Notes: generated by a model from the letters alone, not told the origin. Shown: positions 1-8,470, counted from the first letter of the stretch. The stretch: DNA of 20,035 nucleotides from Moraxella lacunata (GCF_002027545.1 NZ_MXAN01000126.1:1-20035), one strand, 5' to 3'. Numbers and translations are program-made.

Positions 1-52
1 GGCGAATGACATTCGCCCTTATGATAGTAAGGTGCGTAATATGCACCTACGC
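1..52. repeat. Two short palindromic repeats upstream of lspA
   Basis: Bases 1-17 read GGCGAAT-GAC-ATTCGCC, a perfect 7-bp hairpin arm pair, probably cut by the window edge. Bases 31-47 read GGTGCGTAATATGCACC, an imperfect palindrome. Related copies of both modules occur together in the proC-yggT gap (7283-7436) and near the right end (19662-19821). They look like dispersed non-coding repeats of this genome. The rest of 53-163 shows no gene. Confidence 0.6.
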
Positions 53-163
53 CCCATTAAAAAGCAAGGCAAAAAATAAACGGACAATGACTTATTTTAT
101 TGCCAAAAAAGAAATGCTTGATGACACACCTTATCACCCAAAAAACTTTAAGAAATTTTTATT

Positions 164-709
164 ATGTCAGAAAATACCCAAAACAGCACCACCCCACCGA
201 TACAGCCCAACGCCAATAAAGCCACGCTTTATTATCTTATTGGGCTTGTCGTACTTATCCTTGACCAAGCGACCAAGATTTTTTTTGAAAAATGGCTTGT
301 GGTAGAAGGCAATAGCGTAAGCGTCATTGAGCCGATTTTAAACTGGACGCTTGCCTACAACCGTGGGGCGGCGTTTAGTTTTCTTGCCAATCAAGGTGGT
401 TGGCAAAAGTGGTTGTTTGCCACATTGGGGCTTTTGGTATCAGCATTCATCATGGTCTACCTTCGCAAAATTCCCAAAAATGCCAAAATTCTGGCATGGG
501 GGCTTGCTTTGGTGTTAGGTGGGGCAATTGGCAATGTCATTGACCGCTTTTTATATGGTCATGTGATTGATTTTATTCATGTTCATTATGCCAATATGTG
601 GCATTATCCTGTGTTTAATGTGGCGGACATGGCGATCATGGGCGGTATGGGACTTGTGATGGTGGACATGCTATTTTTGGAAAATAAACGTAAAAATGGC
701 GTATCATGA
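164..709 (+). CDS. lspA: Lipoprotein signal peptidase (signal peptidase II)
   Basis: LspA is the inner-membrane aspartyl peptidase that removes the signal peptide of prolipoproteins after diacylglyceryl attachment to the lipobox cysteine. The 181-residue protein has the family hallmarks: a DQATK motif in the first membrane segment (D34), NRGAAFSF at 66-73, and the two catalytic-aspartate blocks GNVIDR (D127) and FNVADM (D155). Four hydrophobic segments can be seen and the length is close to the family norm (~160-170) plus a polar N-terminal tail of about 20 residues. The ATG at 164 has only a weak purine stretch (TTTAAGAAA) upstream. In many relatives lspA follows ileS, which would lie left of the window. 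Here the next gene on the same strand is itself predicted to encode a lipoprotein, but it has its own promoter candidate, so co-transcription is not implied. Confidence 0.97.
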   Translation: MSENTQNSTTPPIQPNANKATLYYLIGLVVLILDQATKIFFEKWLVVEGNSVSVIEPILNWTLAYNRGAAFSFLANQGGWQKWLFATLGLLVSAFIMVYLRKIPKNAKILAWGLALVLGGAIGNVIDRFLYGHVIDFIHVHYANMWHYPVFNVADMAIMGGMGLVMVDMLFLENKRKNGVS

Positions 710-770
710 TGGATTTTACCCATGTTTAGTCATTTTATACAAAGAATGCACTTAAATTGACTTAATCTTT

Positions 771-800
771 TTTACAAAAGCGACCAAAAAGTGTTACAAT
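771..800 (+). promoter_or_regulatory. Candidate sigma70 promoter of the autotransporter gene
   Basis: TTTACA (771-776) and TACAAT (795-800) are separated by 18 bp; each matches the consensus hexamer at five of six positions. Transcription would start near 807. That excludes the GTG at 791 as start codon and agrees with the ATG at 839, which has AGG seven bases upstream. Confidence 0.5.
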
Positions 801-838
801 GGTCTGTAAACATTCATTTTGTATACATAGGTAATTGT

Positions 839-3800
839 ATGAACAGCAACCATCATTTCATCCTAAGACCCCTTGTCGTATCGGTTTTTGTGGCAATGAG
901 TGCCACAGGCTGTGCCATTGATGATGACATGAATGCCACACGACATGCCAATCTTATCATCAATCATGCCGACCCACTTGCCATCAGTGCCAAAGAAGCA
1001 CACAAGCGTGCCGAACTTGCAAAAAACGTCTACGGCGATGCCATCAAACATGCCAAAGAAGCGATAAAGACCGCTCAAATCGCCGATGCCAATCTTGCCA
1101 ATCAAGCAAACGACCTACAAAATACCATCAATAACAAATACCACGCTTGGCTAGAAATTGAAAAAGAAGCTCAATCACTTGCCAAACAAAAATATCAAGC
1201 AGGGCTTGACAATGATAATGCCAAAAAAGCGGAACTTGCCAAACTTGAAGCCCAAAAGCAGGCTCATGCCAAGCAGTTATTTGCCGAACTTGAAGCTGCC
1301 AAAGTACAGGCTAATGAACTGTTAGAACAGGCACGCATCGCTAAGGAAAATCACCTAAACGCTGAACAAGCAAAAGCCCAAGAAGAGGCTAAGAAAAAAG
1401 CCGAAGAAGAGGCCGCCAAACGTGCCCAAGAACAAGAAGAGGCTAAGAAAAAAGCCGAAGAAGAGGCCGCCAGACGTGCCGAAGAAGAAGCAAAACAGCT
1501 GGCACAGACCAACACCCAAATTGACACTGCCATCACCATCAACAAAAAAGCAACCAACACGCTAAATTATGCCAGTAATCAAGCAAAGCAGGCCAAAACC
1601 CAAGCAGACAGCCCTGATACTGCCCAAAGTGCTCTAAACACTGCCCAGCATGCCATAAGCCAAGCCCAAAGTGCCATCAGCCAAGCCCAAAGTGCCATCA
1701 CCCAAGCCCAAAGTGCTTTGAAAGTTGCTAACACCATAGGCAACCAAGATGCCATCAATCGTGCTAAGCATGCTCTAAACGATGCCAACACAACCTTAGA
1801 ACAAGCCCAACAAGCCAAACAACAAGCAGAGCAGGTTATCACACAGGCACAGGGCGTCATCGATAATCACAACACCCAACAACAAAACCACAATACGAAT
1901 AAAATCAACACCATCATCGCCACTGCCAAAGACATTCATCAGCGGACAAATGACATCGCAGGCAAACTAGATGATACCAAACAAACCGCTGACACTGCCA
2001 CCGAGCAGGCGGCTGCCTTGATTAGCACTGAAAACGCCCTAAAAAATGCCGAAGTCGCCCAAACCCAAGCAGTACAGGATAAGACCCAAGCAGAACAAGC
2101 GCTAAACGATGCCAAAAAAGCGCTAAACGATGCCCAAGCCATCAGTGCCAATAACGAAGCCATCAGTATCGCCCAAACCGCTGTGGCAAGTGCCGAAGAA
2201 GTATTAAAGCGTACCGAGACGATTTTGGCACAGACAAAAACCGCTGTGGAGCAAGTGGCAGTTACCGAAGCTCGTGCCTATGTCACCCCCACGGATGATG
2301 ATGTCATCAAAAAACAACAACCCACTTATGAGCGTCAAGCCAACATCGTCCAGCCCACCGCCAAAGAAGGAACCATCACAGGTTACTCTGACATGGATAA
2401 CTACATTAGCAATATAAACCAAACCTTTGGCAACAAAACAGAGATTTTCTATGGTCTAAGCCAACAGCAATATGCCAAAAAACTACACGAGCTAAAAAGT
2501 AGCATCGATACCACTGGGCTTAACGTAGGTGTAATAGATAGTGGCATAGATCCTAAGAACCTTGACCTTATCGGAGCAAAATTAAGTGACACTATTTTGG
2601 TGGATTGTTCTGCCAGCAACCACTGCACCAATCACCTGCCTTATGCACAGTACAAACCTGTCGATTCACACGGCTCTCAGATGGCAGCCATCATTGCAGG
2701 TAATAACGGCATGACCAATGCCACCATTCACGCTTATACCGATGGCGATAAAAGCAATGAAGGCGATGAATTCACCGCCATGCTACAACTAAACGAAACT
2801 CACGGCGTCCAGATTTTTAATAACTCATGGGGCTACACACCAGATGCCAATGAGAGTGACAATCAGTGGCTAAACACCGCCAAAAAGCATACCCCTGATG
2901 ACGACACCAAAAACAGTAAGCATCCACAGGTGCGTGCCATTCATGAGCTGATTGTCAATAAAGATGCTCTACTCATCCACGCCACAGGCAATGAAGGCAA
3001 AGACACAACCTATGGCGAAAGACTCGCTCCCGAGCTCAACCCCGACTTTAAAAAAGGCTTTTTGGCGGTGTCATCACCCCGTGAAGACTTCTACCAAGCC
3101 AACCACTGTGGCGATGCTGCCGAGTGGTGCCTATCAGCACCATCCACCAGTATCAGCCATGACAACACGGGCGAGCTCATCAGCTATCAAGGCACATCTC
3201 CTGCCACCGCTCGTGTCACAGGCACCGCCCTACTGGTCAAGGGGGCTTATTCTTGGATGAAAAATGAAAATCTGGTGCAGACCCTGCTTAGCACTGCCCA
3301 AGATTTTGACGACATCAAAGAACGCAGTCCAACATACAAAGGACTCAAACAAGTTGATGTCAAGCCAAATGATATCGACCACTATACCTATGAAGACAAG
3401 TATTATGTGGAAGCAGACCTTTCATGGCATGAACGTCGCACCATCAAAAACATCGGTGGCAAAAACATCACGCATGAAAGCGGCTGGGGACTGTTAGACA
3501 CCATCGCTGCCACCCAAGGCTATGGCGGTTTTTATTGGGATAATGTCGTACTAGATGTCACAGACAAAGACACCGTGTCTGTTTTCTCTAACGACATCAA
3601 AGGTGAGCACGGCTTTACCAAAGCTGGTGATGGCAAACTTGTCCTAACAGGCAATAACACCTATCAAGGTGCCACCACCGTTGAGCAAGGCGTACTTGAA
3701 ATCAACGGCAATAACGGCAACTCAGTCATCAATGTCACAGGTGGCGAGCTGACAGGCTATGGCACAACGGGCAACGTCAGACAAACCAGTGGTACGGTCA

Positions 3801-5266
3801 ATAACGAAGGCAATCTAAGCATTCATGGCACTTATACCATGGATGGCAACAGCACCTTTAAAGCCAAATTTGGTAATCTTTTGACCGTTACCGAAAAAGC
3901 CACTTTGGACGGCACGCTGGACTTGTATGATGAAATCCAAGATGGACTCATCAAAGAGACCGGTTCAAAAAGCACCGTGCTAAGAGCAGGCGAGCTAAGC
4001 GGTACTTTTGACACCGTCACATCCAGCAACGCCCTATTTAGCATCATCAAAACCGAATACAGTGGCACAGTCGGCACCGATGGCAAGACCACGCCTGATG
4101 CCACCACCAAAACTGATGTGGTCGTCAGTGCCAAACGCAACAAACTGACCAACATGGGCAGTGGTAGCAATGCCAGCATCGGGCGACGTATGGTTGAGCA
4201 AAACATAGACAAAGTGCTTAGCGAACTAGATACCAAAGATGATGCAGGCACACTTACCACCAACGAGAAAGCCTTTGCCATAGGTTTTGCCAACAAAATG
4301 TCAATGGCAACCAACAAATCCTTGCTTAACACATCTGGCACGCCTGCCGTGATTGGCGACAGATATAACGAAGCCTTATTTGCCCTTGACCCTGCTTTTT
4401 ATGCCAACAACGCCGTCCACGCCATCGAGCAAAGTAGCACCCAAGCGACCAATTTTGCCAAAAACATGGCAGACACCCCCAATGGCGTGTGGCTACAAAG
4501 CACCTATCAAGAATATGAGCTTGACCTGCCAAGCAGTCAAAGCGAGCGTGAAGTTCGAAACCAAAGCATTGGCGTGGCAAAAACAGGCGAGCGTTTTGGC
4601 TTAGGTTTACAGCTTGACCTAGGTCGCCTTGAACTGGATGAGCAAAACGGCAACACCAATCACAACATCAAAACAGACGTCGCCGCCGTAACTGTGGGTG
4701 TTAATGGCGATGTAGGTAACAACATCAAAGGCACCCTATGGGCAAAAGCAGGTGTGTTGGGCAGTGATGCCAAAAACAACACCCGTGCCAAACAAAAATA
4801 TGACGGTCAGCTCTATGCTGGCGGTATCCACCTTGGCACATCACACGCTCTAAGCCCCAACGCCAGCATCAAGCCATACATCGGGGTCAGCTATCATCAA
4901 TATCAGCATGACAATACCCACTTTGATGACGGTGTTGTGGTAGTCAAAGACATCGATGCCACCCGTTGGCAAGGCACCATTGGTGTAGATACCCAGTATC
5001 AAATCAGCCCCCAATGGCAAGTCCAAGCAGGACTACAATACGACAACGCCTTTAAACAAGACGCCACCGTTACCAGTGCTTACTCAGGCACCAACACCGA
5101 TGTCGCTTTTGATGCATGGGAGACTGGCAAAGACAAAATCCAAGCCAGCGTTGGCACCAGCTATCAGATCGACCCAAGAAACCGAGTCAGCCTAGATTAT
5201 GACTACTTTAAAAGCGAAAAGTCAGATGGCGACCGTGTACAGCTTACCCTAAGCAGTCGTTTCTAA
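839..5266 (+). CDS. Lipoprotein-type subtilisin (S8) autotransporter with long coiled-coil stalk
   Basis: A 1,475-residue type V secretion protein. I start it at the ATG at 839 (AGG seven bases upstream); an in-frame GTG at 791 precedes the likely transcription start. Residues 1-24 are a signal peptide ending in SATGC, so C25 is a probable lipidation site, as in the meningococcal autotransporter NalP. Residues ~45-480 are Ala/Gln/Lys/Glu-rich heptad sequence, predicted coiled coil, with tandem repeats. A subtilisin domain follows, with triad D567 (VIDSGID), H611 (DSHGSQMAAIIAG) and S787 (GTSPATARVTG) and oxyanion Asn N718 (ATGNEG). A passenger beta-helix repeat lies near 925-970 (LVLTGNNTYQGATTV). 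The last ~260 residues form the beta-barrel translocator and end in an aromatic residue (SSRF). All triad residues are present, so it is probably an active surface protease, although the block after the Ser lacks the usual Pro. Its substrate is unknown; self-processing or shedding of other surface proteins, as for NalP, is an analogy. Confidence 0.9.
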   Translation: MNSNHHFILRPLVVSVFVAMSATGCAIDDDMNATRHANLIINHADPLAISAKEAHKRAELAKNVYGDAIKHAKEAIKTAQIADANLANQANDLQNTINNKYHAWLEIEKEAQSLAKQKYQAGLDNDNAKKAELAKLEAQKQAHAKQLFAELEAAKVQANELLEQARIAKENHLNAEQAKAQEEAKKKAEEEAAKRAQEQEEAKKKAEEEAARRAEEEAKQLAQTNTQIDTAITINKKATNTLNYASNQAKQAKTQADSPDTAQSALNTAQHAISQAQSAISQAQSAITQAQSALKVANTIGNQDAINRAKHALNDANTTLEQAQQAKQQAEQVITQAQGVIDNHNTQQQNHNTNKINTIIATAKDIHQRTNDIAGKLDDTKQTADTATEQAAALISTENALKNAEVAQTQAVQDKTQAEQALNDAKKALNDAQAISANNEAISIAQTAVASAEEVLKRTETILAQTKTAVEQVAVTEARAYVTPTDDDVIKKQQPTYERQANIVQPTAKEGTITGYSDMDNYISNINQTFGNKTEIFYGLSQQQYAKKLHELKSSIDTTGLNVGVIDSGIDPKNLDLIGAKLSDTILVDCSASNHCTNHLPYAQYKPVDSHGSQMAAIIAGNNGMTNATIHAYTDGDKSNEGDEFTAMLQLNETHGVQIFNNSWGYTPDANESDNQWLNTAKKHTPDDDTKNSKHPQVRAIHELIVNKDALLIHATGNEGKDTTYGERLAPELNPDFKKGFLAVSSPREDFYQANHCGDAAEWCLSAPSTSISHDNTGELISYQGTSPATARVTGTALLVKGAYSWMKNENLVQTLLSTAQDFDDIKERSPTYKGLKQVDVKPNDIDHYTYEDKYYVEADLSWHERRTIKNIGGKNITHESGWGLLDTIAATQGYGGFYWDNVVLDVTDKDTVSVFSNDIKGEHGFTKAGDGKLVLTGNNTYQGATTVEQGVLEINGNNGNSVINVTGGELTGYGTTGNVRQTSGTVNNEGNLSIHGTYTMDGNSTFKAKFGNLLTVTEKATLDGTLDLYDEIQDGLIKETGSKSTVLRAGELSGTFDTVTSSNALFSIIKTEYSGTVGTDGKTTPDATTKTDVVVSAKRNKLTNMGSGSNASIGRRMVEQNIDKVLSELDTKDDAGTLTTNEKAFAIGFANKMSMATNKSLLNTSGTPAVIGDRYNEALFALDPAFYANNAVHAIEQSSTQATNFAKNMADTPNGVWLQSTYQEYELDLPSSQSEREVRNQSIGVAKTGERFGLGLQLDLGRLELDEQNGNTNHNIKTDVAAVTVGVNGDVGNNIKGTLWAKAGVLGSDAKNNTRAKQKYDGQLYAGGIHLGTSHALSPNASIKPYIGVSYHQYQHDNTHFDDGVVVVKDIDATRWQGTIGVDTQYQISPQWQVQAGLQYDNAFKQDATVTSAYSGTNTDVAFDAWETGKDKIQASVGTSYQIDPRNRVSLDYDYFKSEKSDGDRVQLTLSSRF
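1379..1480 (+). repeat. 54-bp-period tandem repeat coding an 18-residue unit
   Basis: Within the autotransporter, bases 1379-1426 recur at 1433-1480 with one mismatch, a period of 54 bp (18 codons). The unit encodes EEAKKKAEEEAAKRA-like charged coiled-coil sequence. Being in frame, copy-number change would lengthen or shorten the stalk without breaking the gene. Confidence 0.85.
1652..1714 (+). repeat. Three 21-bp tandem repeats, one heptad each
   Basis: Units at 1652-1672, 1673-1693 and 1694-1714 differ by single bases and encode AISQAQS, AISQAQS and AITQAQS. Each unit is exactly one coiled-coil heptad, so the array looks like recent in-frame duplication inside the stalk. Confidence 0.85.
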
Positions 5267-5282
5267 GTCATCGTACAAGCAT

Positions 5283-5313
5283 AAAAAACGGTTCAACATT
5301 GAACCGTTTTTTT
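5283..5313. terminator. Bidirectional rho-independent terminator
   Basis: AAAAAACGGTTCAA and its exact complement TTGAACCGTTTTTT are separated by two bases, so the physical hairpin has a slightly shorter stem. It lies between the end of the autotransporter (5266) and the end of the convergent permease gene (5327), with T-runs on both strands, so it probably serves both. Confidence 0.9.
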
Positions 5314-5326
5314 GTTTTCAAGCTTT

Positions 5327-6091
5327 TTACAAAATCCGAATGCCCTGCCACAACGCATAAACGCCCAACGCCAGCAACATCACAGCAATGGCATGATTAA
5401 AAATCTCTTGGGAGAGTTTATTTCTAATATATGAGCCGATATACACAAAAAATAGCGAAATAAAAATCACAATGCCAAGTAGCCACATTTGCTTATTGCT
5501 AAACCCAATAATCACAGGGGCAAGCATGACGATTTGAATGATCTTGGTAATCAAAATGCTGATATTATTAACAATCACCATCTCATGTTTGGTGCGGTCA
5601 GTCCCCAACAAATAAACCATCAAAAACGCCACAATGGCATTGGTAACACCGCCGATAACCCCTGCAATAAACCCAAAAATTGCCATCGTAAGATTGTCTT
5701 TTTTAAACTTAATGCGATATTTGGTGTACTGGGTAATGACATAAAAAATCAGTGTAACACCCAAAAAAATTTTTAAATAACTCTCTGGGAATAGCAATAA
5801 CAGCTTAACACCAATAATCCCACCGATAAAACTTGTCAAAAACAGCCAAAAATACTCTTTGCCGTATTTTAGGGTATTGCCAATAATCGTCCCGCCTGTA
5901 CGTAGCATGATGAGATTTAAGACAATACACGGCACAACCACCATCGCCACCGCCACTTTTAATTCATAAAAACTGGCAATAATTGCCGTGCCGACAATGG
6001 GATAACCAAAACCGGTAATCCCATGCAACAACGCCCCAAGCACAAAAAAGACAATGATAATCCAATCATTATTATCAAATTGTGATAGCAT
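5327..6091 (-). CDS. TSUP-family (TauE/SafE) membrane permease
   Basis: The 254-residue protein is almost entirely hydrophobic, with about eight membrane segments. It has the internal two-fold repeat of the TSUP/DUF81 family: an N-terminal GALLHGITGFGYPIVG block near residues 19-34 and a matching FGFIAGVIGGVTNAI block in the second half. Family members export or import small sulfur-containing or organic anions (sulfite, sulfoacetate, taurine-related); the substrate cannot be told from this sequence. The ATG at 6091 has an AAGGG ribosome-binding site six bases upstream. The gene stands alone: the neighbour at 6241-6489 has its own terminator hairpin between them, and the shared hairpin at 5283-5313 ends transcription at its 3' side. 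Confidence 0.85.
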   Translation of the reverse strand: MLSQFDNNDWIIIVFFVLGALLHGITGFGYPIVGTAIIASFYELKVAVAMVVVPCIVLNLIMLRTGGTIIGNTLKYGKEYFWLFLTSFIGGIIGVKLLLLFPESYLKIFLGVTLIFYVITQYTKYRIKFKKDNLTMAIFGFIAGVIGGVTNAIVAFLMVYLLGTDRTKHEMVIVNNISILITKIIQIVMLAPVIIGFSNKQMWLLGIVIFISLFFVYIGSYIRNKLSQEIFNHAIAVMLLALGVYALWQGIRIL

Positions 6092-6188
6092 GAACTGCCC
6101 TTATTCCAAATCATAAAAACGTGGGCAATTATCGCAAACTTTACCCAAAAAGTGATATGCACGATAAGTCATTGCTTATTCCAAAAAC

Positions 6189-6214
6189 GAAAAACACCGC
6201 ATAAAACGGTGTTT
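6189..6214 (-). terminator. Rho-independent terminator of the DUF2789 gene
   Basis: On the minus strand AAACACCG and CGGTGTTT form an 8-bp stem around a 7-base loop, followed by TTTTCGTTTTT. It lies 27 bases past the stop codon at 6241. Confidence 0.8.
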
Positions 6215-6240
6215 AACATCATGCAAATAAAGCAGTTAAA

Positions 6241-6489
6241 TCAAGCAGGCTTATTGTCTTCATGTAAACGAGTGTTTAGCTCATCAATCACCAACGCCCA
6301 CACAGCATCCAATTTCCACTCTTCTTGGATAAACATGAGCTGCTGTTCATCAAAAAACGGAGCTTCTTTTAAGGTTACGCCTTCTGGCAGTTGGTTTGCC
6401 TTGATAAAAGCATCAATCTCACTGTCTGAATTTGGCAGACCAAGCTGAGCAAATAGGTCGTTCATGGTGTGGTCGGCATTATCTAACAT
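6241..6489 (-). CDS. DUF2789 family protein
   Basis: A small soluble protein of 82 residues. It shows the DUF2789 pattern: HTMNDLFAQLGLPNSD near the N-terminus, a central LKEAPFFDEQQLMFIQEEWKLDA block and WALVIDELNTRLHE near the end. The family is found in Moraxellaceae, Pseudomonas and relatives and has no established function. The start is the ATG at 6489, which has GGAG six bases upstream; a TTG at 6501 also opens the frame but overlaps that ribosome-binding site, so it is rejected. The gene appears monocistronic, with its own terminator at 6189-6214. Confidence 0.85.
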   Translation of the reverse strand: MLDNADHTMNDLFAQLGLPNSDSEIDAFIKANQLPEGVTLKEAPFFDEQQLMFIQEEWKLDAVWALVIDELNTRLHEDNKPA

Positions 6490-6626
6490 GGCATTCTCCA
6501 AAATAGTCCAAAGTAAATAAATGAATGGTAAGTCCTTAAACTTAGCTTTATTCTAACAAAATTTGGACAAGGTATTGTGTACTTTATGTGCTAATTTTTA
6601 TATAAATGTAAAAATCAAAGGCAAGC

Positions 6627-7196
6627 CTACACCAATGCCGACAAGATATTACCGCCCACAATGCGAATGCCCATCTCCAAAAGTGCCAGCACCAAAATGG
6701 CAACCAATGTCGAAAAGTCAAGCATGCCCAGATTGGGCGTGATTTTGCGAAATGGGGCGACAATTGGCTCTGCCATCTGCATGATAAGCTCCATGAGTGG
6801 GTGCATGACCTGAAACAGCATGATGACCCAGCTTAGAATGACCGACGCAAGCACGATGTACTGGAACATGTCAATGAGCGAGAGTATCGCTGTCAAACTG
6901 CCACTAAAAAACAGCACAAGCGGAGTCATGGGCTTACCCAAAATGCTCGCCATGCCCGCAATCTTGATAAAAGTCAAAAGCAACATCAGCACCACCGCCG
7001 ATGTACTAAATCGCCCCTTACCCAAATCAGGAAAAATCCGCCCAAACAGCGTAACCACCGCCGAGAGCATGTAGGTAACTTTGGCATAAGGGTGCTTGGG
7101 GTCAATCTCAGCGAACTGAAACATAAACCTTAAAAAACAAATGATTAAGGCAAAATTGACAACGACATTAAAAATAATGGTAATCGGTTCATTCAT
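6627..7196 (-). CDS. yggT: YggT family membrane protein
   Basis: The 189-residue integral membrane protein consists of two tandem YGGT units. The first spans residues ~10-75 (FLRFMFQFAEIDP...GRIFPDLGKGRFSTS) and the second ~115-185 (ILSWVIMLFQVMHP...EPIVAPFRKITPNLGMLDFST). The P-x-R-x-x-P core is followed by a leucine-rich helix. The biochemical role is poorly known; members have been linked to osmotic tolerance and to cell division or membrane organisation. In many proteobacteria yggT lies directly downstream of proC, and it does here too, on the same strand, but the two are separated by a repeat-filled spacer. No clear Shine-Dalgarno sequence precedes the ATG at 7196. Confidence 0.9.
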   Translation of the reverse strand: MNEPITIIFNVVVNFALIICFLRFMFQFAEIDPKHPYAKVTYMLSAVVTLFGRIFPDLGKGRFSTSAVVLMLLLTFIKIAGMASILGKPMTPLVLFFSGSLTAILSLIDMFQYIVLASVILSWVIMLFQVMHPLMELIMQMAEPIVAPFRKITPNLGMLDFSTLVAILVLALLEMGIRIVGGNILSALV

Positions 7197-7282
7197 AAGT
7201 GGTAGTTTCTATCATCAGTCATTGTTAAAATGATGTGGGTTAAATAATATTGGCAAATTGTGATTAAATTTTAGTATGGTAA

Positions 7283-7299
7283 GGTGTGTACCACGCACC
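7283..7299. repeat. Degenerate copy of the GGTGCGTA palindrome
   Basis: GGTGTGTACCACGCACC is an imperfect copy of the 17-bp palindrome found perfectly at 7321-7337. It forms one half of a paired arrangement of this module in the proC-yggT spacer. Confidence 0.55.
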
Positions 7300-7320
7300 T
7301 TTTAAATAAAAAATCTTATT

Positions 7321-7380
7321 GGTGCGTAATACGCACCTTACCGTTAATTGGCGTATTTTGAAGTTAAATGATTATATTTA
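7321..7380. repeat. Dispersed ~60-bp repeat with palindromic head, copy 1
   Basis: It begins with the palindrome GGTGCGTAATACGCACC (7321-7337), followed by CTTAC, AATTGGCGTATTTT and a TTAAAT-ATTA-ATTTA tail. The same order recurs at 19805-19867 with a few substitutions and a 3-bp length difference. The combined head and tail define a dispersed intergenic repeat rather than a chance palindrome. Confidence 0.75.
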
Positions 7381-7497
7381 CTCCATTCTCAACTTATAAG
7401 CAATTGATTTATCAAGGGCGAATAAACTGCCCCTACAATCCAAAATAATGATTAAAAAATTAATAAGTTGCTATTTTAAGTTGGGAATGAAGTAAAA
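7377..7497. mobile_element. MITE-like element, ~121 bp
   Basis: The left end 7377-7399 (TTTACTCCATTCTCAACTTA...) and the complement of the right end 7474-7497 (TTTTACTTCATTCCCAACTT...) match at nearly all of about 20 positions, forming imperfect terminal inverted repeats. The interior is AT-rich, carries an AGGGCGAAT...GCCCCTAC module (7414-7436) and has no ORF. TA lies at both ends, as in IS630/Tc1-type non-autonomous elements that insert at TA. No transposase is present. The spacer 7197-7503 holds only this element and the palindromic repeats just upstream of it. Confidence 0.55.
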
Positions 7498-7503
7498 TTT
7501 AAA

Positions 7504-8346
7504 TTATTTATCATCAAATAACGCACCCAGCTCCACACTTCTGTCATAGCACGCCACCATCGCCCGCCCAAACGCACCGCCGACGTCATCACGCTCTAAC
7601 GAAGCCAACGCCTGTGCGGTCGTTCCGCCTTTTGATGTTACGCTCATACGCAGTGCCTGTGGGTCGCCATCTTTGGTAAGCAGTCCTGCCCCTATCATGC
7701 TCTGCACCGCCAAACGATGAGCATCATCGGCAGTCAGCCCCATCGCCACCGCTTGGGCGGTCATGTGTTCTAGCACATAAAAAAAGTACGCAGGAGCAGA
7801 GCCTGCCACCGCCGTAACAGCGTGCAGTTTGGTCTCATCGTCCACCCACACCGCCACGCCACAGCTTGTCATGACTGCCTCGCACACGTCCCTATCGGAC
7901 GGGCTTGCCGTCTCATCGGCATACAGCCCTGTCGCCCCTGCTCCCACCGCAGACGGTAGGTTTGGCATGGCACGCACCACACGCCCACAGCCTAAGGCTC
8001 GTTGGAGTGTCGCACATGGCACGCCTGCCAACACTGACAAGACGAGCTTATCCGCCAAATATGGGGCAAGGCTTGGGGCAACGTCCATCAGCACTTGGGG
8101 CTTAACGGCAAGCACCACCACGTCCGCCTTTGTGATGAGTTCATGGGCGGTGTCAGGTGTGGCGGTCAATACGCCTTGACTGGCGAACCATTCTCTCTTA
8201 TCGGTATTTTTGTCCGACACGCCAACGGTCAAGGTCAAATCATGGCAACGTTTGGCGGTCAATAACCCCCCAATCATCGCCCCTGCCATGTTACCGCCAC
8301 CGATGAATACCACCGTTTTATTTTGTAATGCGTGAAAGTCCGTCAT
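7504..8346 (-). CDS. proC: Pyrroline-5-carboxylate reductase
   Basis: ProC is cytosolic and reduces 1-pyrroline-5-carboxylate to L-proline with NAD(P)H, the last step of proline synthesis. The 280-residue protein starts with a Rossmann dinucleotide fold (VVFIGGGNMAGAMIGGLL). The mid-region AVAGSAPAYFFYVLE and the C-terminal signature MSVTSKGGTTAQALASLE are diagnostic of the family. The start is the ATG at 8346 with AGGA six bases upstream; an in-frame GTG at 8364 would place that ribosome-binding site inside the coding region. proC-yggT is a common gene pair; here their spacer carries repeats. tilS ends 124 bases upstream on the same strand. Confidence 0.97.
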   Translation of the reverse strand: MTDFHALQNKTVVFIGGGNMAGAMIGGLLTAKRCHDLTLTVGVSDKNTDKREWFASQGVLTATPDTAHELITKADVVVLAVKPQVLMDVAPSLAPYLADKLVLSVLAGVPCATLQRALGCGRVVRAMPNLPSAVGAGATGLYADETASPSDRDVCEAVMTSCGVAVWVDDETKLHAVTAVAGSAPAYFFYVLEHMTAQAVAMGLTADDAHRLAVQSMIGAGLLTKDGDPQALRMSVTSKGGTTAQALASLERDDVGGAFGRAMVACYDRSVELGALFDDK

Positions 8347-8470
8347 GTATTGTCCTATTATCACTCTTTTAAAATTCTAACCAATCCGCCATTTTACATG
8401 AAATGCCCCAATTGTGCAAAACTTTCACACTCTATCCACCACAAGCAACGTCCGCCCCCACCGTCCATCA

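Noticed and set aside
791..838. GTG at 791 as an upstream start for the autotransporter
   Set aside because: It lies inside the candidate promoter and would place 16 extra residues before a good lipoprotein signal peptide; the ATG at 839 has the ribosome-binding site.
1652..1714. CRISPR-like short repeat array
   Set aside because: Units are contiguous without spacers, in frame and inside a coding gene; they are coiled-coil heptads.
3832..4341. 169-codon open frame on the minus strand inside the autotransporter gene
   Set aside because: It is antisense to the translocator-proximal coding region, has no recognisable family or ribosome-binding site, and reflects codon bias of the real gene.
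6490..6501. TTG at 6501 as start of the DUF2789 gene
   Set aside because: The GGAG ribosome-binding site for the ATG at 6489 lies within those codons.
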